A DNA stretch of 64,000 nucleotides from Anarhynchus alexandrinus (Eukaryota > Chordata > Aves > Charadriiformes > Charadriidae), in the NCBI GenBank assembly GCA_008711295.1, contig VUYV01000045.1:4457147-4521146 (forward strand). The letters are read 5' to 3'. This document shows, piece by piece, positions 1-12,600 of the stretch. Positions within the stretch are counted from its first letter, which is position 1. Each line of letters opens with the position of its first letter. Made by a program: the position numbers and the translations under genes. The notes beneath the pieces were generated by a model. That model did no database searches and had not been told where the DNA came from. It saw only the letters and a program-made list of their open reading frames with translations.

Positions 1-1670
1 AGCCCTCTTTTTGCTCTGCTCAATGCAAAAGGCAAATGCAAAGAATGCATTTCATCACAGATGCAACATTGGTATTGTGTGCGCCTCCTTAGAAACCATG
101 AAGTGCATTATTTGGCATGAAAATGTATGATCTAAAGTTGGAACATCAAAGAAAACAATAAAGAGTGCAAATATATTCAATATTTTAGGTACTAAATATA
201 AAAGAGAGCAAGGCATTATATGGAGAAAATAGAAACAGCTTAAAATAAGACATATGAGAGAGATGCATTATCTACTTTTTGTTAGCTTTATTAGTTGCCT
301 ATCCACACCTATTGCGATCTGTGAGAGATATTTTCCTACTGAAGTACATGCATTTTCCCTTCCTGCCACATTCCCTTGCATATAGCTTCCGAAATAACAC
401 TGAAAACCTTAAAAAGGCAGATCCTACATTACAGTTTAGATTCACATTTCCAGGAAACACAGACTTAAAACAGAAAAACCAGACTGTTAAAGGGTTAACA
501 ACTTAAGTGTGTCACATTTTACACATAGAAATTTGCTTTAATAAAGGACACTGAAAAGGAAGAAGCCACAAAGGCTAAAGAAACACATCTCCTGCAGCAA
601 GTGAGAGAGGATACAAACGAACCCCGTAGCTCCACTAAGAATGAAGATCTGTTTTATTTCACTTACCAGCATTATCCATTTCCCCCCTCGGTATTCAAAA
701 AAAGCAGAGTTCCCCAGAAAAGCAGCCGGTACGGTCTCGTTCTCGCTAATGAAGCTGGCTGCCCTTCTCCTGGTTATTAGACCTTGCTGGCAGTCAGAGC
801 ATACTTCATGCACTGACTGCAGTAGACATCACCAGGAAATTTATATCTCCAAGGATGACAAACAGCCATTAGCTCCATTATAGGCTGATTAAGATTGTGT
901 GAGCCTATCAAGTAGATACTTAAATCCCCCAGGGTTTTACCTCTTCGGGGAGAAAACAAAAGGACTCCAAGCCTATAATATTGAATATACGTTTCTGAAA
1001 AGTAAAAGTAACGCTACAGAGGAAAGGTTTAATGGGTAGGAAGGCAAAACTTTAAATAAAAAAGGGACACATTACAGAGCAAAGGGCTGTGATTTATCAG
1101 TGACGCAACAGCAAAAGTTTTAAGGAGAAAAAAAAAAGGGGGGAGGAATCTATGGCTGAGAAAGTGTTAGGTTAGATTACAATTTGCAGCCATTAGCTTT
1201 GGCTGTGCTTTAAATCCTACAAGTTCTGCACCTGATGTTCCCTCTGGTTTGTGAGAAACATAGTAGATGTGCTTATCTGCAAATGAATGTCAATATATTA
1301 ATTCCCTGGAGACATTCATTATTATACTGTTCATAGCTGAATGTAAGGAAAGGGTGAAAAGTAACTACAGGGCTTTACTTCTTTTAAAGTCAAAGTAAAA
1401 ACACACTGGATGCTGGAGGGATTAGACTCAATCTTAAAGACATATGCTGAGACGAACAGGCATTACTTCTAAATTTTCCATACCACCTGAGTCTCTCTGC
1501 ACAGGCTTTTCCCCCATAGAAGTAAACAAACAAACAAAACCAGTATAGACTCCTAAACATTTCCCTTCCCTACGCTTCTAGAGTTCCATTCTTATAAATG
1601 AAAAAAATATCTTATTTTCAATCTCTCCCCTGGCAGCAGCAGGTGAACAGCAGCAGTACATGGAGGGTAC
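1..1670. other. Non-coding intergenic DNA
   Basis: AT-rich sequence with only short chance reading frames that lack splice context or recognisable protein. I see no gene, RNA gene or clear transposon here. By synteny it lies either within the long 5' introns of PHACTR2 on the minus strand or between genes. Confidence 0.5.
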
Positions 1671-1671
1671 C

Positions 1672-1815
1672 AGGAAATTTGGGTTGCACCCCCCATTTTG
1701 GCACTGATTTGCTGTGTAACCCTAAACAAGGCACTTTGTGCCACAGTGTTTTCCCAGTGGTGAAAGGGAGACCATTACACACACTGCCTTTGGTGACAGA
1801 GAATGTCACAAAGTA
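1672..1815 (+). mobile_element. Old MIR-like SINE fragment
   Basis: The order of phrases matches the core of MIR-type SINEs: a cactgatttgctgtgtaaccct block, then a CAAGGCACTTTGTG block, then a degraded version of the TCAGTTTCCCC...TGAAA segment. The copy is heavily mutated and has no visible target-site duplication, so it is ancient. The family is judged from remembered consensus phrases and the boundaries are approximate. Confidence 0.55.
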
Positions 1816-4070
1816 CTGCCACTACATAAATGCCACACAGTGTCTCCTCAATAATTTTTCCCTTCTTTTAAATAATTCACTCACGTACTCCAACCCTATT
1901 TATTGAATGGAAAAGAAATACAGTTTTTTGTGTCTGTATTATATCGACATGAACACGCCTCAGCCTCACAGCATCACATGAGCAACAAAATACATTTTCC
2001 ATTCATCACCCCTTCACTGCCCCTTTGATCTTATTTGTCCTTTTAAAATGTTAAATAAAAAGACAGTTGCAGCACTGATCTATTTACACTGATTAAGAAG
2101 TGGAGAGAATCAATGGCTGAGCGCTAAAGTCATCAGCAAGAATGGAGAATATCTAGGGCACACTGCATATATTCTGTATTTCCAGAAAGGAAGTGCTTGG
2201 AGGGCTAAGGAGAGACTAAAGATTAGAAAACTGTCACACTTCATATTAAGCTTCTATTTATAAGTGGCTTATAAAAAGCTTATAAAAAATAGAAGTTATC
2301 ACAAGCATGTTGCATTACTACATGTTACAGACAGCTACAACCACACCAATACAAAGGGTTAAAAACGGCCAATAAGGAGCTTATTCATCTGCTAGATTCT
2401 GTATCAGTTAATGACAATTGATTAATGGGCCAATTTAGGTAACTGGTTAATGTGCATCTGATGAAATCTAGTTGCATAGGAGCACTAAACCGGAGGCCGT
2501 GAGATGGCCACCTGATAGATGCAAGCAATTTTGCCTAAGTCCTCTGTGGGAGGTAGCTGCCTGGAGAGCGATGGGTTCCAGGAGAAAAGGAGAGAAAGTG
2601 AGCACTCTTGGTGGGTCCTCAAAGCCCCACAGGTCATGGAGAGAGCTGCTTGGGAGAGAAGAGCAGAGGATTGTGCCTTTGTGCCAGGACGCTATTGCTT
2701 AACTAGGGAGCCAAACAAGGGAAAAGCAAGCTGCCTGCATAAAAGGAAGAGATTCCCTGGTTTGGAGATGGGGCTCTGTGGAGCTGCAAAACCTACACGT
2801 GTCTGAGCCCTAACAACAGTGAGGGATGGGGACAAAACCACCTCAGAGCAGAAGGGCATATGCATATCTTAAATCCTAGCAAGTATGCAAATGTCTGGCG
2901 CCGATTAAAGTGAAGAGAGATTGGTTTTGAATTCAGTTTGTTTGCTTTGAGCTTCACTTGGGCTGGGAAAGAGGAGCTAGGCACTTGAGCAGCCACCAGG
3001 CAATGGTGCAGCTATAGGAAACCAGTACTGACCCTTGTGGCTGGGGGTACGGGTGGGCAACAACCGGTGCCAAAGAGCCCAAGGGAAGACACAAAGCTGC
3101 ACCTACTTAGACCTCAGAGAAATGAATAGCTCCAGATGGTGACTATTTCTATGCGGCAGACAGGTCCTAGTGTGTGTGCTGTGGCTGAACCCCAACTGCA
3201 GGGCAGATGGGATTCATGGTGTACTTCAGGGTGCTGGTCCCTCATCCACACAGATAAGGAGACCTACAGGAGTGTACCACAGCTCCCTTCCTGCCCACAT
3301 GCACAATTTCCTTCCAAAAAAGCCCTGGAAGATGGTAATGTGTACCCAGGTCCCATCCTGACATGCAATTCAGATATAGTCACAGCCTTAGGTCATCTGA
3401 GGATCAGAATCGTAAGGATTGCTAGAGTATGGGAAGTCCCAATTACAGCAGCTTGATAAGCATTGAGTTTGGGTGCTTCATCAGGGCTGTGTGACAGGTA
3501 ACCATTTATTAACTCTTGAAAGCTAACTATAAATGGAAACTTCATAGGATATATGACTGAAATCTCTTCCTTTTGAATAGAAAATATTTCACCAGGAACC
3601 TACCAAAAAAAGAAAACTTTACAAAATACATGAATTATTTTTTTTCTTGTAGGTAATTAGATTATTGCATAGAAATTAACAAATGTGTACGAACAGGTGC
3701 CATTATTACAGGATTAAAGCAATGTCTCCCTGACTGCACATGGACAAAAGAAAAATACAGATACTAGGTGGGGTTGAACAGCAGGCTGCAATTGTTATTT
3801 AAAAGTTAAATATACACATATTCTAGCCATTAACTTGTTTAATTTTTGAGTACAGAGTAACCCCATCTCGATCCGTAGGTGTGTGACACCAAAATACCTC
3901 AGTCTGTTTAAGAACAATTTGGGGTAAGGACTGAGAAGATTAGGTCTGCGCAGGCCCAAAGCTCTCTGTTCCCCTTCCCAAAATCTCATACTCCATCAAC
4001 CTGTATCCCAGTTTCCTTCAGCTATGAGGTGGTCTTGGCTCACAGCTTATTTCAGTTAGAGGCACTTAAG
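1816..4070. other. Non-coding intergenic DNA
   Basis: There is no supported gene. Plus-strand reading frames at 2472-2806 and 3136-3456 are short, overlap one another in different frames and resemble no protein I know. The stretch 2470-2830 is more GC- and purine-rich than its surroundings but carries no other signal. Confidence 0.45.
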
Positions 4071-4071
4071 A

Positions 4072-4236
4072 CCTGGCTTCAATTCCTTGTTCATCCACAG
4101 ACTTTCTGAACGATTTTGGGCAAGCTCCTCCAACATCTGACCCCCTACAGGAACGGCTTGTACCATGTTTGCTCCCCACACCTCAGCTGCGTGAGGATAA
4201 ACACACGGGAGGTTGTGCGAGACCCCGGTGATACAG
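4072..4236 (+). mobile_element. Old MIR-like SINE fragment
   Basis: The hallmarks occur in the right order on the plus strand: a GGCTTCAATTCCT block, CCACAGACTTTCTGAACGAT, TTTTGGGCAAGC, a CACCTCAGCTGCGTGAGGATAAA segment and a terminal part resembling TTGTGAG..CTCAGATACTACGGTGAT. This is the full order of a MIR/CORE-SINE body, badly diverged. It is one of the better preserved old SINEs in the window. Confidence 0.7.
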
Positions 4237-7200
4237 CGTTCAGAGCCGACGAAGCAGCTAACTCAGGTAATCAGTGCCACCTCCTAGAGAAGAAAGCGTT
4301 ATGGGGTACATTAGAAGCATCGCTAATGACACAGAACCCTAATGATCCTGTTCTTCAATGTACCCGATGTACACAGCCTGCTGCAGTAATGACATTTCAC
4401 TCCCGGGAAAATCGATGAGGATTCACAGCGGCACAGCAATCTGCCCAGGTAAGAAGCAAATAGAGAAAGCAGGGTAAACAGAGACCTCAGCGCCCAGCCA
4501 TCAAACCACCTTGAGTTGACAAAACCCGCGGAATCGATGTACAGCTTCAGCTGTGGTGTTTCCAATCATGACAAAGACGCCTAAGAACACATTTAGAAAA
4601 TGTGAAATCTGGCTCGGCTCAGTGCAGATTTGTCACTGCAAAGATCTGACTCCGTAAGATGCCATTTTGGGCAAAATGTTTCACTTCCCTTTCACTGTGT
4701 CTGTTTCTTCCCACACAGAAACCATCATGCAGGTGTCTCTGGGAGAAGCTGTACTTGTTTTTAGATGCTGTGGGTTTGCGTAGTCAACGCCAACACTCTA
4801 AATATACAGCTTCATGCAATTCTTCTAAGCATCCACCAAGTCCCAGGGCAACAACCGTGGTGAGTACAAAGGATCTGTGGCCCTCCAAAAGATGTTTCCT
4901 TCTGTGAAGTACACTTCTCTCCACCAGTGGTGGGGCGGTTTCACAGGGAGGGAGGGAAGGACACTTTGAAGGCACGGGAATGGCAGCAAAAGATCTGGGC
5001 TCTCCTACAGACAAATCCCAATTTTTCAGTCAGTAACAAAGACTACCACTTACTGCAAGAGGAGGCTTTATAAACCGCACCAAAATCCTTGAAAGTAACA
5101 TCTCTATAAATACAAAGTTGTAAGATGCACATTCTTCAGGCTTTAGATATATGGAAACCATCTCTCCTCTGGCACATTCTTGAAAATTGCTAGGCAAAAG
5201 GGAAAGCCTCCTGAGGAAGTGCTGAACCGTACGCATGGAATAGGTTGTCCTGGGTTAGGGCTGAGGGTTCAGCATATGGCAGGACTGACCTCTAGCAGAA
5301 GCCTTCCCCAAGCCTCAGCAACAATTCCCAGCATCACCGGGAAGAGTTTTGCCAAACACCTTTTCCCCACCTCACAGAGGCAGAAGAGTGAGAACGGGAC
5401 AGTAACAAGGATGCTCTTTTTCTGGGAAGAAGCTACGGTTCAACCTGGAAATATTGTTAATATACCACTGTAAGTGCAGAGGATGCCATATTTTGCTGAG
5501 AAACAACAGAAGCCTTTTTATTCCCCAGGAAGACTTTATCCTTGAACAGCCCAGCCAGATGCAGAGGTTCTGACTCTTGCCGAAAGCTGCAAGGGGAGAA
5601 GCAACACCACCGAAGTCAACAGATTTAAACTGATAGAAAACAAGAAGAGAGTGGGAACCAGACAGCAACGCGTGGTCGTTGTAGGTGGGGAGTTTCACAG
5701 CACAGATGGGTTTTCAGAGGGAGCAAGAAGGGGCTGGGCATACGCTGAGCACAGCGCAGAGAGAGTGGCAGGGCTGAGGGAGAGGAGGCACGGAGGCAGC
5801 GGGAAGGGAAAGCAGGGACACAGGGAGAGGTCAAGACGGAGGTTTCAGCATATCATGAAGAGGGGTGCTCCGTGGGAGATCAAAGCAAGGACAAGAAAAA
5901 CACCTCTATATGCTCGATTAGTTAGTAAACTCTAACTTGTTTCTGAATCCCAGCTTGTAGTGAACTCCTGTCTAGAAAGAGGTGTGGTATGTGTCCAGTT
6001 TGAAAAACAAACACAAGTTTTTCACCTTTAGTTTTCCCACTGACCCTGCTACGGAGAGAGACAGCTTTGTACATGCCTAACTGCCTACCTAGCCGTGGAA
6101 ATCTTCAGAGGACTTCCTGGACTTGGATGTGCTTGAATGATTTATGCCATGCCCTGACATGACCAAAAGTAAATATATATTAAATATCTGCTGGTGCCAC
6201 CATGAGCACAGCTGCACAGATGGCAATGGGAGCCTCAGAAACAAGATGTCTAATGGCTTCTAGCATTTTTATGACCATTTAAACCAGCTCAGGACTGTTG
6301 GCAGGCTGGCTGCCTTCAGAGTACAATTAAATCTACTCAGAATCAGGTCTAATTGACATGCTGGTAAAAACACCGTTAAGTCTCAGACTCATCTGCGCTT
6401 TCTCCTCCCTCTTAGATAGCCATTACTTGTGTATCGCTTCCCCTTCTTCCCTCGTCTTGCCCTCTCATGGGCACATGTACACACACAAACTGGGCTGCGG
6501 TTAGTCCTCCATGTCCTTCTCTTACTGGAAGCCAAACTCTCATGTACCAGCTCGCACAGACCCAGGAGGGGGCTGCAACAGAGGGAAGGCGTATGGATCC
6601 GAAACTGCCACACATCTTCCTCTGAACTGTCAAGTATTTGCTCTCCGAAACAAAACGTGCCCTTCTGTTTGCTTTTTCCAGTCTCCCAAAATTGGAAATG
6701 ACTTGAAAAAAGCAAATGGCTACTAAAGGGATTAGGGCTATGGTTTGGGAAAGCGCAGGAAATTTCCTCTATGTCATAGAAAATTGGTTAAGTGTTCTTC
6801 TGGGAGAAAGGGTACCAGACCTGGACAGCCATTTACAATCCCTGGCGTGGGTGTTCATGCATTAATATAACATATTGCTCACATAAGTGAATTCTGTCAA
6901 GCAAACCGAAATAACCTCTCTCCTTTTCTCTTTAAATATCACAAACAAGTGCATTGAAATGAGCTACTATTCCTATGGAAACAGAGATGAGCTCCAACCG
7001 AAACCTTACCTCAGAGCACGGCCTATGCTACCCAGAGTGCCAGGCTAAATCAGGCACAGGAAACAGGGCAAATCAGGGCAGAATAAGACTATTGAGTGAA
7101 CTGTAATGTATCAGGCTGATATAATCCTCCGTATTATCCAATAATAACAAGGAATAGGAAATTTGTACCCATGTGTACGCTGTGAAATAAAGTCCCAGAC

Positions 7201-10200
7201 TCAAAACCCATTTTATGAGCTGCAGGTTTCGCACACCTGGGCTAGGCAATTACAAAGCCTGTTTGTAAAATGTTCTGGCTTTGAAAATCTATGAACATCT
7301 TTGAACGTTCTGAAGCTATCATGATATCTTGCTAGATCCAGTATTTGTATTTGGACAGATTTTCCTATAAAGAGGCAAAATTGAAGCTCTGGATACAAGG
7401 AGAGCCAGTTTGGGATCTCCGTTTGTCTCTGCCTCAGTCATACCATGGCTGGTGCAGCAACAACTCTCTCTCAGGGTTCAACTCAAGGAGGATGGCTAAC
7501 ACAAGCAAAAATGCTTCAGCCTTCTATTGCAATGTAAAAAGTGAACACACACTTTGAGTCATAAGGGATAAGGCACCAAGTAAAACAAAAGGCCTTTTAG
7601 TCTGGCAGAGAAAGTTACAGTAAGAAACAATGGTTGAAAACTGAGAACAGGCAGTTTCAAATAAAAACAGATATCTATTGCAACAGCAAATGTGATTAAG
7701 CTACCAAGGCTATCAGTGGATTTTCTGTCTCTGGAGGTCATCACATCAGGACTGGATGTCTTTCTGGATGACAACAATCAAACGTAAGTTACTGAGCTCA
7801 ACAAAAGGGTAAATGAGAGTCATTTAAGGGCTTGTATCGCACAAGTCAAACCTCATAACCCCTCTGGCATTAGTGTTATGAATCTATGTAAAAAGGCCAG
7901 TCTTCATTATCCTCGCTGAAATGAAATATCAGACTTTTATCATGCCTTAATAACTGCATATAATAGATTTACAAAACATTTTACCGTGCTCCTTATCTCG
8001 GGACCTTATTCTTACTTTCTGCCCACCACTTTTCCTCTTGCGTGTTCTGCAGATTTCTCTCTTGTAATCTTATGTACAGTAAAAAGAGAGGGAATTTAAC
8101 CTTACTGAGAGGTATAAACACAGCTCTTTTTCTGCTTTGCCTTAAAATCTGCTAATAGATAATTCAATGAAGGAAAACCAAGATAATATATCCTGGTCTG
8201 AAGATCTGAGGTGACATCCCACTCACGGCGAAGCCAACAGCAAAACTTCCACTTCAGTGGGGCCAGGACTTCATCTCTGGACATAAAACATGCAGTCAGG
8301 CTTACGTAAAGGATCTGGGAGATTCTTTGTACGTCAGTTTGTTTTCAGTAGTACCAATAAAAATACATGAAGAAAGACTTAAGCAATGGAATAGAAGAGT
8401 GCACTTGAGATATTTATTGTCATCACTCTCTCCCAGTTGGCGTGAAATTTAGGCAAGTGAGAACTAGATAATTATCACTTAAATGTCAAATGCCACCCAT
8501 AGGAAAGTGATCAAATAAATACTGAGAAAGAAAAAGAAGTCTTTCAAAATCTGAAGGCTGATGAACAACCACCAGTGTGAAGTCATGCGCGCACATTATG
8601 CACTATACATTTAGCCAGACAAACTTGATTGACTCTTTAAAGGTTAGTGTTTTGTAACTTGATCTGTGAGACAGAAATCTGAGCAGACATAAATTAGAAA
8701 GAACCAGAGGAGACACTTGACAAGATCCACCACACAGAGGTATAACTTCAGCCTGTTACCTTACCGTCTCTTCCCCTGAGGTCCTGCTAGTTATCATAGA
8801 GATCTCACTGCTGACCTGTGTTGGTTTTGTACTCCATACTGCACATTAAAAAAGTAAAATCCATCAGCCAGAACCTACCATTAAATAAAGGAGCACTGCT
8901 AGGTCCTGCCAGATGTTCTGCAATATTTGGAAAGGAGAATGGCAGGAGAAGCTAACTTAAGCAAAGGACACCGCTTGAGTGCGTTCTCCCAAATGAGTTT
9001 TAAAAATATCTATTTATCTATATTTATATATAAATTTACTCTCTATATTACTGTACTGGGACTGCATTCTCACTTAATTGCTACTTCTACTCCACACAGA
9101 CAGGATTCACTTTATCCACATATAGTCCAAGTTATGGTATCCATATGAGCAACCAGTATCTGTACAAGTTCTGATGGAATTATGTCTCATCTCTTCAAGC
9201 TCAGGGTTACTATTACTTCAGTCCCTGAGTTTCCATGGAGTTGCAAAGATTACTCTCCTCAAGCTGAATGGGCTGTGTAACAGTGAAGCATGCCCAGCAT
9301 GCCTAAATGGATCCATCTATGTTGTGCCAGCAGAGACCCCTGAAAAAAAATACTCACCTTTTCCCCTATGTCTACTTCGCTTTCTGTTTACTGATTCAAA
9401 ATGAGATATTTATGAATAGGAACTTCCTCTGCTTGATCAATTTGCTCAAGGGATCCAGCTAGACTAGAATCGCAGCTCCAGATGCTGCCGGTACGAGGTG
9501 CTTCATACTCGCACCTAAGGATATTTCTTTTTCATGACTAACAGTCAGAGACTGATTTCACTTCTCAAGTGCAGAAAGTGTGGTGGATGGATTGCCTGTT
9601 GGTGTATGTGTAATTTAACTCTCAGTACCCTTGTCAGCCTCGTGAATGTCTGTGTTCTCTTTGACTTCTGCTAAACTCTTGTCCTTAACTGCTTTAGGTA
9701 CCATGTAGAGGATCACTTTACCTTGTACAGCTCAATGATTTTCTAAAACCAGCAACAAAACAGATATTGAAATGCACCTCAAAGGCAACGAAAGGACAGG
9801 TATGTTTTAAGTCTTATAAAATATATATTTGCCCTGAAAGAGGCCAGTTAACAGCACTAGTTATTTTTATTGTGATTTGATAATGAATATGTTTGCCAGA
9901 ACTTACTGCAAAATGTGTATGACAAACACAGAGCTGAACTGGTATCAGCAAAGTACATCAGACAGATTGGCAAGCTGGAGACGTGCCATATGCAGGTGTT
10001 GGGAAAATATGCATTAGAGAGAGTTTGCTTTTGCTGAATGAACAGACAAGGTAAATATTTTCCAGCTCAGGATGCAACTGTGTCACCATAGGCTGTACTT
10101 TCATTAGACCACAGCTGGCCAGTATAGCAGAAGAAAAATGAAACCCCAGAGTCATTTCAGGTAATAATGCCGATAATTCAGCAACCTGAACTTTTTATTC

Positions 10201-10420
10201 TGAGTCAAAACTCTAACAGTGCTCCACTCCAGCATGGAGCCAGAGGGTAAACTACTGTTAATGCAACATAAAGACTTCCAATGCTGAGAGGTGTATTATG
10301 ATGAACTCCACAATGTGTTATAAATCTGGTTCAAATTGCTTGGGTGCTTTGCTCAGAAGCACGCATGTCTGGGGAAGAAAGGAAGAACGACCAGAGAATT
10401 TGACTGAGGGGGCAGCAATG
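4237..10420. other. Non-coding intergenic DNA
   Basis: There is no convincing gene on either strand. The reading frames present (for example minus 5372-5698 and plus 6429-6701) are short, mutually overlapping and have no splice context. The stretch 5700-5850 is purine-rich. Several blocks look locally conserved in style but cannot be judged without an alignment. Confidence 0.45.
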
Positions 10421-10580
10421 AATCATAGAATCATAAAATGGTTTAGGTTGGAAAGGACCTTGAAGATCGTGGAGTTCCAACCCCCCTACCATAGACAGGG
10501 ACACCTCCCACTAGACCAGGTTGCCCAAGGCCATGTCCAGCCTGGCCTTGAACACCTCCAGGGATGGGACCTCAACAATG
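10421..10580 (-). mobile_element. CR1 LINE 3'-end fragment, antisense to the plus strand
   Basis: The plus strand begins with AATCATAGAATCATAAAATG and continues with the GGTTTAGGTTGGAAAGGACC block, then a CCAGGTTGCCCAAGG block and a CCTCCAGGGATGGGACCTC block. These are the reverse complement of the avian CR1 3' untranslated end, whose sense strand finishes in ATTCTATGATT repeats. The element therefore lies on the minus strand and is 5'-truncated, as most CR1 copies are. Similarity fades after about 10580 and may continue weakly to about 10680. Confidence 0.9.
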
Positions 10581-12189
10581 AAGCCAGGGAAACTCTGGAA
10601 AAAAATCCCAAGAAAAACCTAAGGACCAAATGCCAGCTGAAAAAGACTGAGCCATGGCAAATGAAATTATACCCTCTTGTTTGACTCTCACTGTCTTCAG
10701 GGAAACAGAACTTGGGGTACAAACAGATGAAGAAATCAAAGACAGTCCTGTTTCTATTATCAATTCCTCCTTCTAAGTGAAACAGCATATAAGATTGCCT
10801 AAAAGTTCAAAAAAGGGAGAAATAGGCATGACAAGTTGGCTCGTGATATTTCTTTCCTTCCTTAGCTATTACCCCAAATACCCCGTTTATTCTAACACGC
10901 CCTTCACCTGGGCATCCAGTCCCAGGGTGTCATGCGAGGCAGTTTAATCCCTTTTATGTCAAACAAGTCAGCACTGTTTTCCTGGGGTGGTAATCAGATG
11001 TAAAAAGAACTCCAAACCGGCATTTGTACGGCATTGTTCCTTTTCTTTTCCCTTTACAATAGCACCCACTTGCAGTTGCAGTGCCTATTTGGTGTGCAAT
11101 CTAGGATGCTGTAATTAACTTCTGAACACAGGTCTTTATATTAAAGCATCAACAAAGGTGTAGGAGGGGAAATGATCTATCCTGCTTTGTTTCCTTCTAA
11201 AAATAACAAAGTTTCATCGGGAACACGCTGCTTGAATTTGCCCAGAGAGCATATTTAGAAATACAGGGAAAGCTGCCCTCTTGAGAGCAATATGAAAAAG
11301 CTCATTAAAGCTGTTGCAAAAGGCAGTTAGGTATTTTAGAGCCATGTTGCCCTTCTCTTTACATTGCAGGGTGGTGAAAAGTATAAGCTTCTTTGCTTCA
11401 TCGAGGAAGAGAACATTACAGAAGGACCCTGACAAAAATATATTTGAAATATTCTTTTTACCTGCATTATTAATAGTGTTTGAATTATTAAAATGTAATG
11501 AATTTGAAATAGCTAATTATTTCACTGCTGATATCTTTTTCTTTTGTCACTGAGGTCAGCATGGACAATGGGATTACAATGACGATTGTTTCTTTTTTTA
11601 TTCCCCATTTTCCGTCTTGGTTTTCAAGCACAGGCATACTGTCTTTCAGTAATTCCCTTCCTCTAATTTGCTTTCAGTTTAGCAGTGTGGGTATAGGGCA
11701 CCATCATACGCAGTCTTAACTTCCCAAACCTTCTGCTCTCCACTTGCCCTCTCAGGTTACAGTCTTCAAGTCTGACAGTCCCCAAACCCCGAGCATTTTG
11801 GTGAAACCTTGAAATGGTATATTTCTATGTGGTAGCTTCAGCATTGCTCCAAAGCATTTTTTTCAAACATCTTTATTTTAAATCCCTACAAAAACCTTAG
11901 CATTGGGCATAAATTACTTGACAGTGATTAACCTCTCAAGTGCTTTCGTATTTTACCTGGATTTCGATAATGCTTTCTTTGTGTGCTGTGGTTATATGAA
12001 AGCCAGACCAAGGGAGGAATACGCCAATTGACAGAAAGCTGTATTACCTCTTTGCTTGAATTTGTGAAGACCATTTTGACTCCTAGTCCTGTCCTCCCAA
12101 GTGCTTGCAACTTTCCTGGCTCGGTAGTAGTTGAAAATTTTGCAAGGGTACTCTGTAAATCCTACATTCAAATCAAAACTGAAGTATTG
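10581..12189. other. Non-coding intergenic DNA
   Basis: There is no gene. The segment 11930-12189 directly precedes the old LINE remnant and may be a still more degraded part of it. Confidence 0.4.
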
Positions 12190-12600
12190 AGTAAAACTGG
12201 GCAAAGGACTGCCCCCTGCAAGATCCTGCTTGAGATGCCCTTTTAGTCTGACAGAAAACTACTGATAAATATTTTTGAGAGCAATTTATCAGTGTTGTAC
12301 ACCCATTTCATGAAGATTAAATCTAGCCCACGTTTCCTCAGCTTATATCTAAAACACAGTCCTGTGAAACAGTGTCAAAACCTTTTCGATGTCAAGATAT
12401 ATCAAATCAAGATACATTTAGTGTTTTCCTTCACTAGGCAACTTAGCCCTCCACAAATAGAAAATCAAATGGATTTGCCACACATTTGCTCATTTAGTTA
12501 CTGACTATTGTCTTCTTATTGTCTTCTAAGTACTTGCCAATAGTGCAACACAACTCATTCTGGAACCTTCCTGGGATGAATTTTAGTCTAACTGGTCTCC
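12190..12600 (-). mobile_element. Ancient CR1/L3-clade LINE fragment (reverse-transcriptase region), antisense
   Basis: The plus strand follows the reverse complement of a reverse-transcriptase region seen in many old amniote LINEs. In order there is an AAACTGGGCAAAGGACTG block, CCCCCTGCAAGATCC, a CATTTCATGAAGATTAAATCTAG block, CAGTGTCAAAACCTTTTCGA, TCAAGATATATCAAATC, then CTTCCTGGGATGAA and a GTCTAACTGGTCTCC block. It is interrupted by many substitutions and indels, carries no open frame and must be old. The clade assignment rests on remembered sequence phrases, and the limits are approximate. Confidence 0.7.

Noticed and set aside
10298..10684. 128-codon plus-strand frame
   Set aside because: Most of it is the antisense CR1 3' end, so the frame is a by-product of the repeat.
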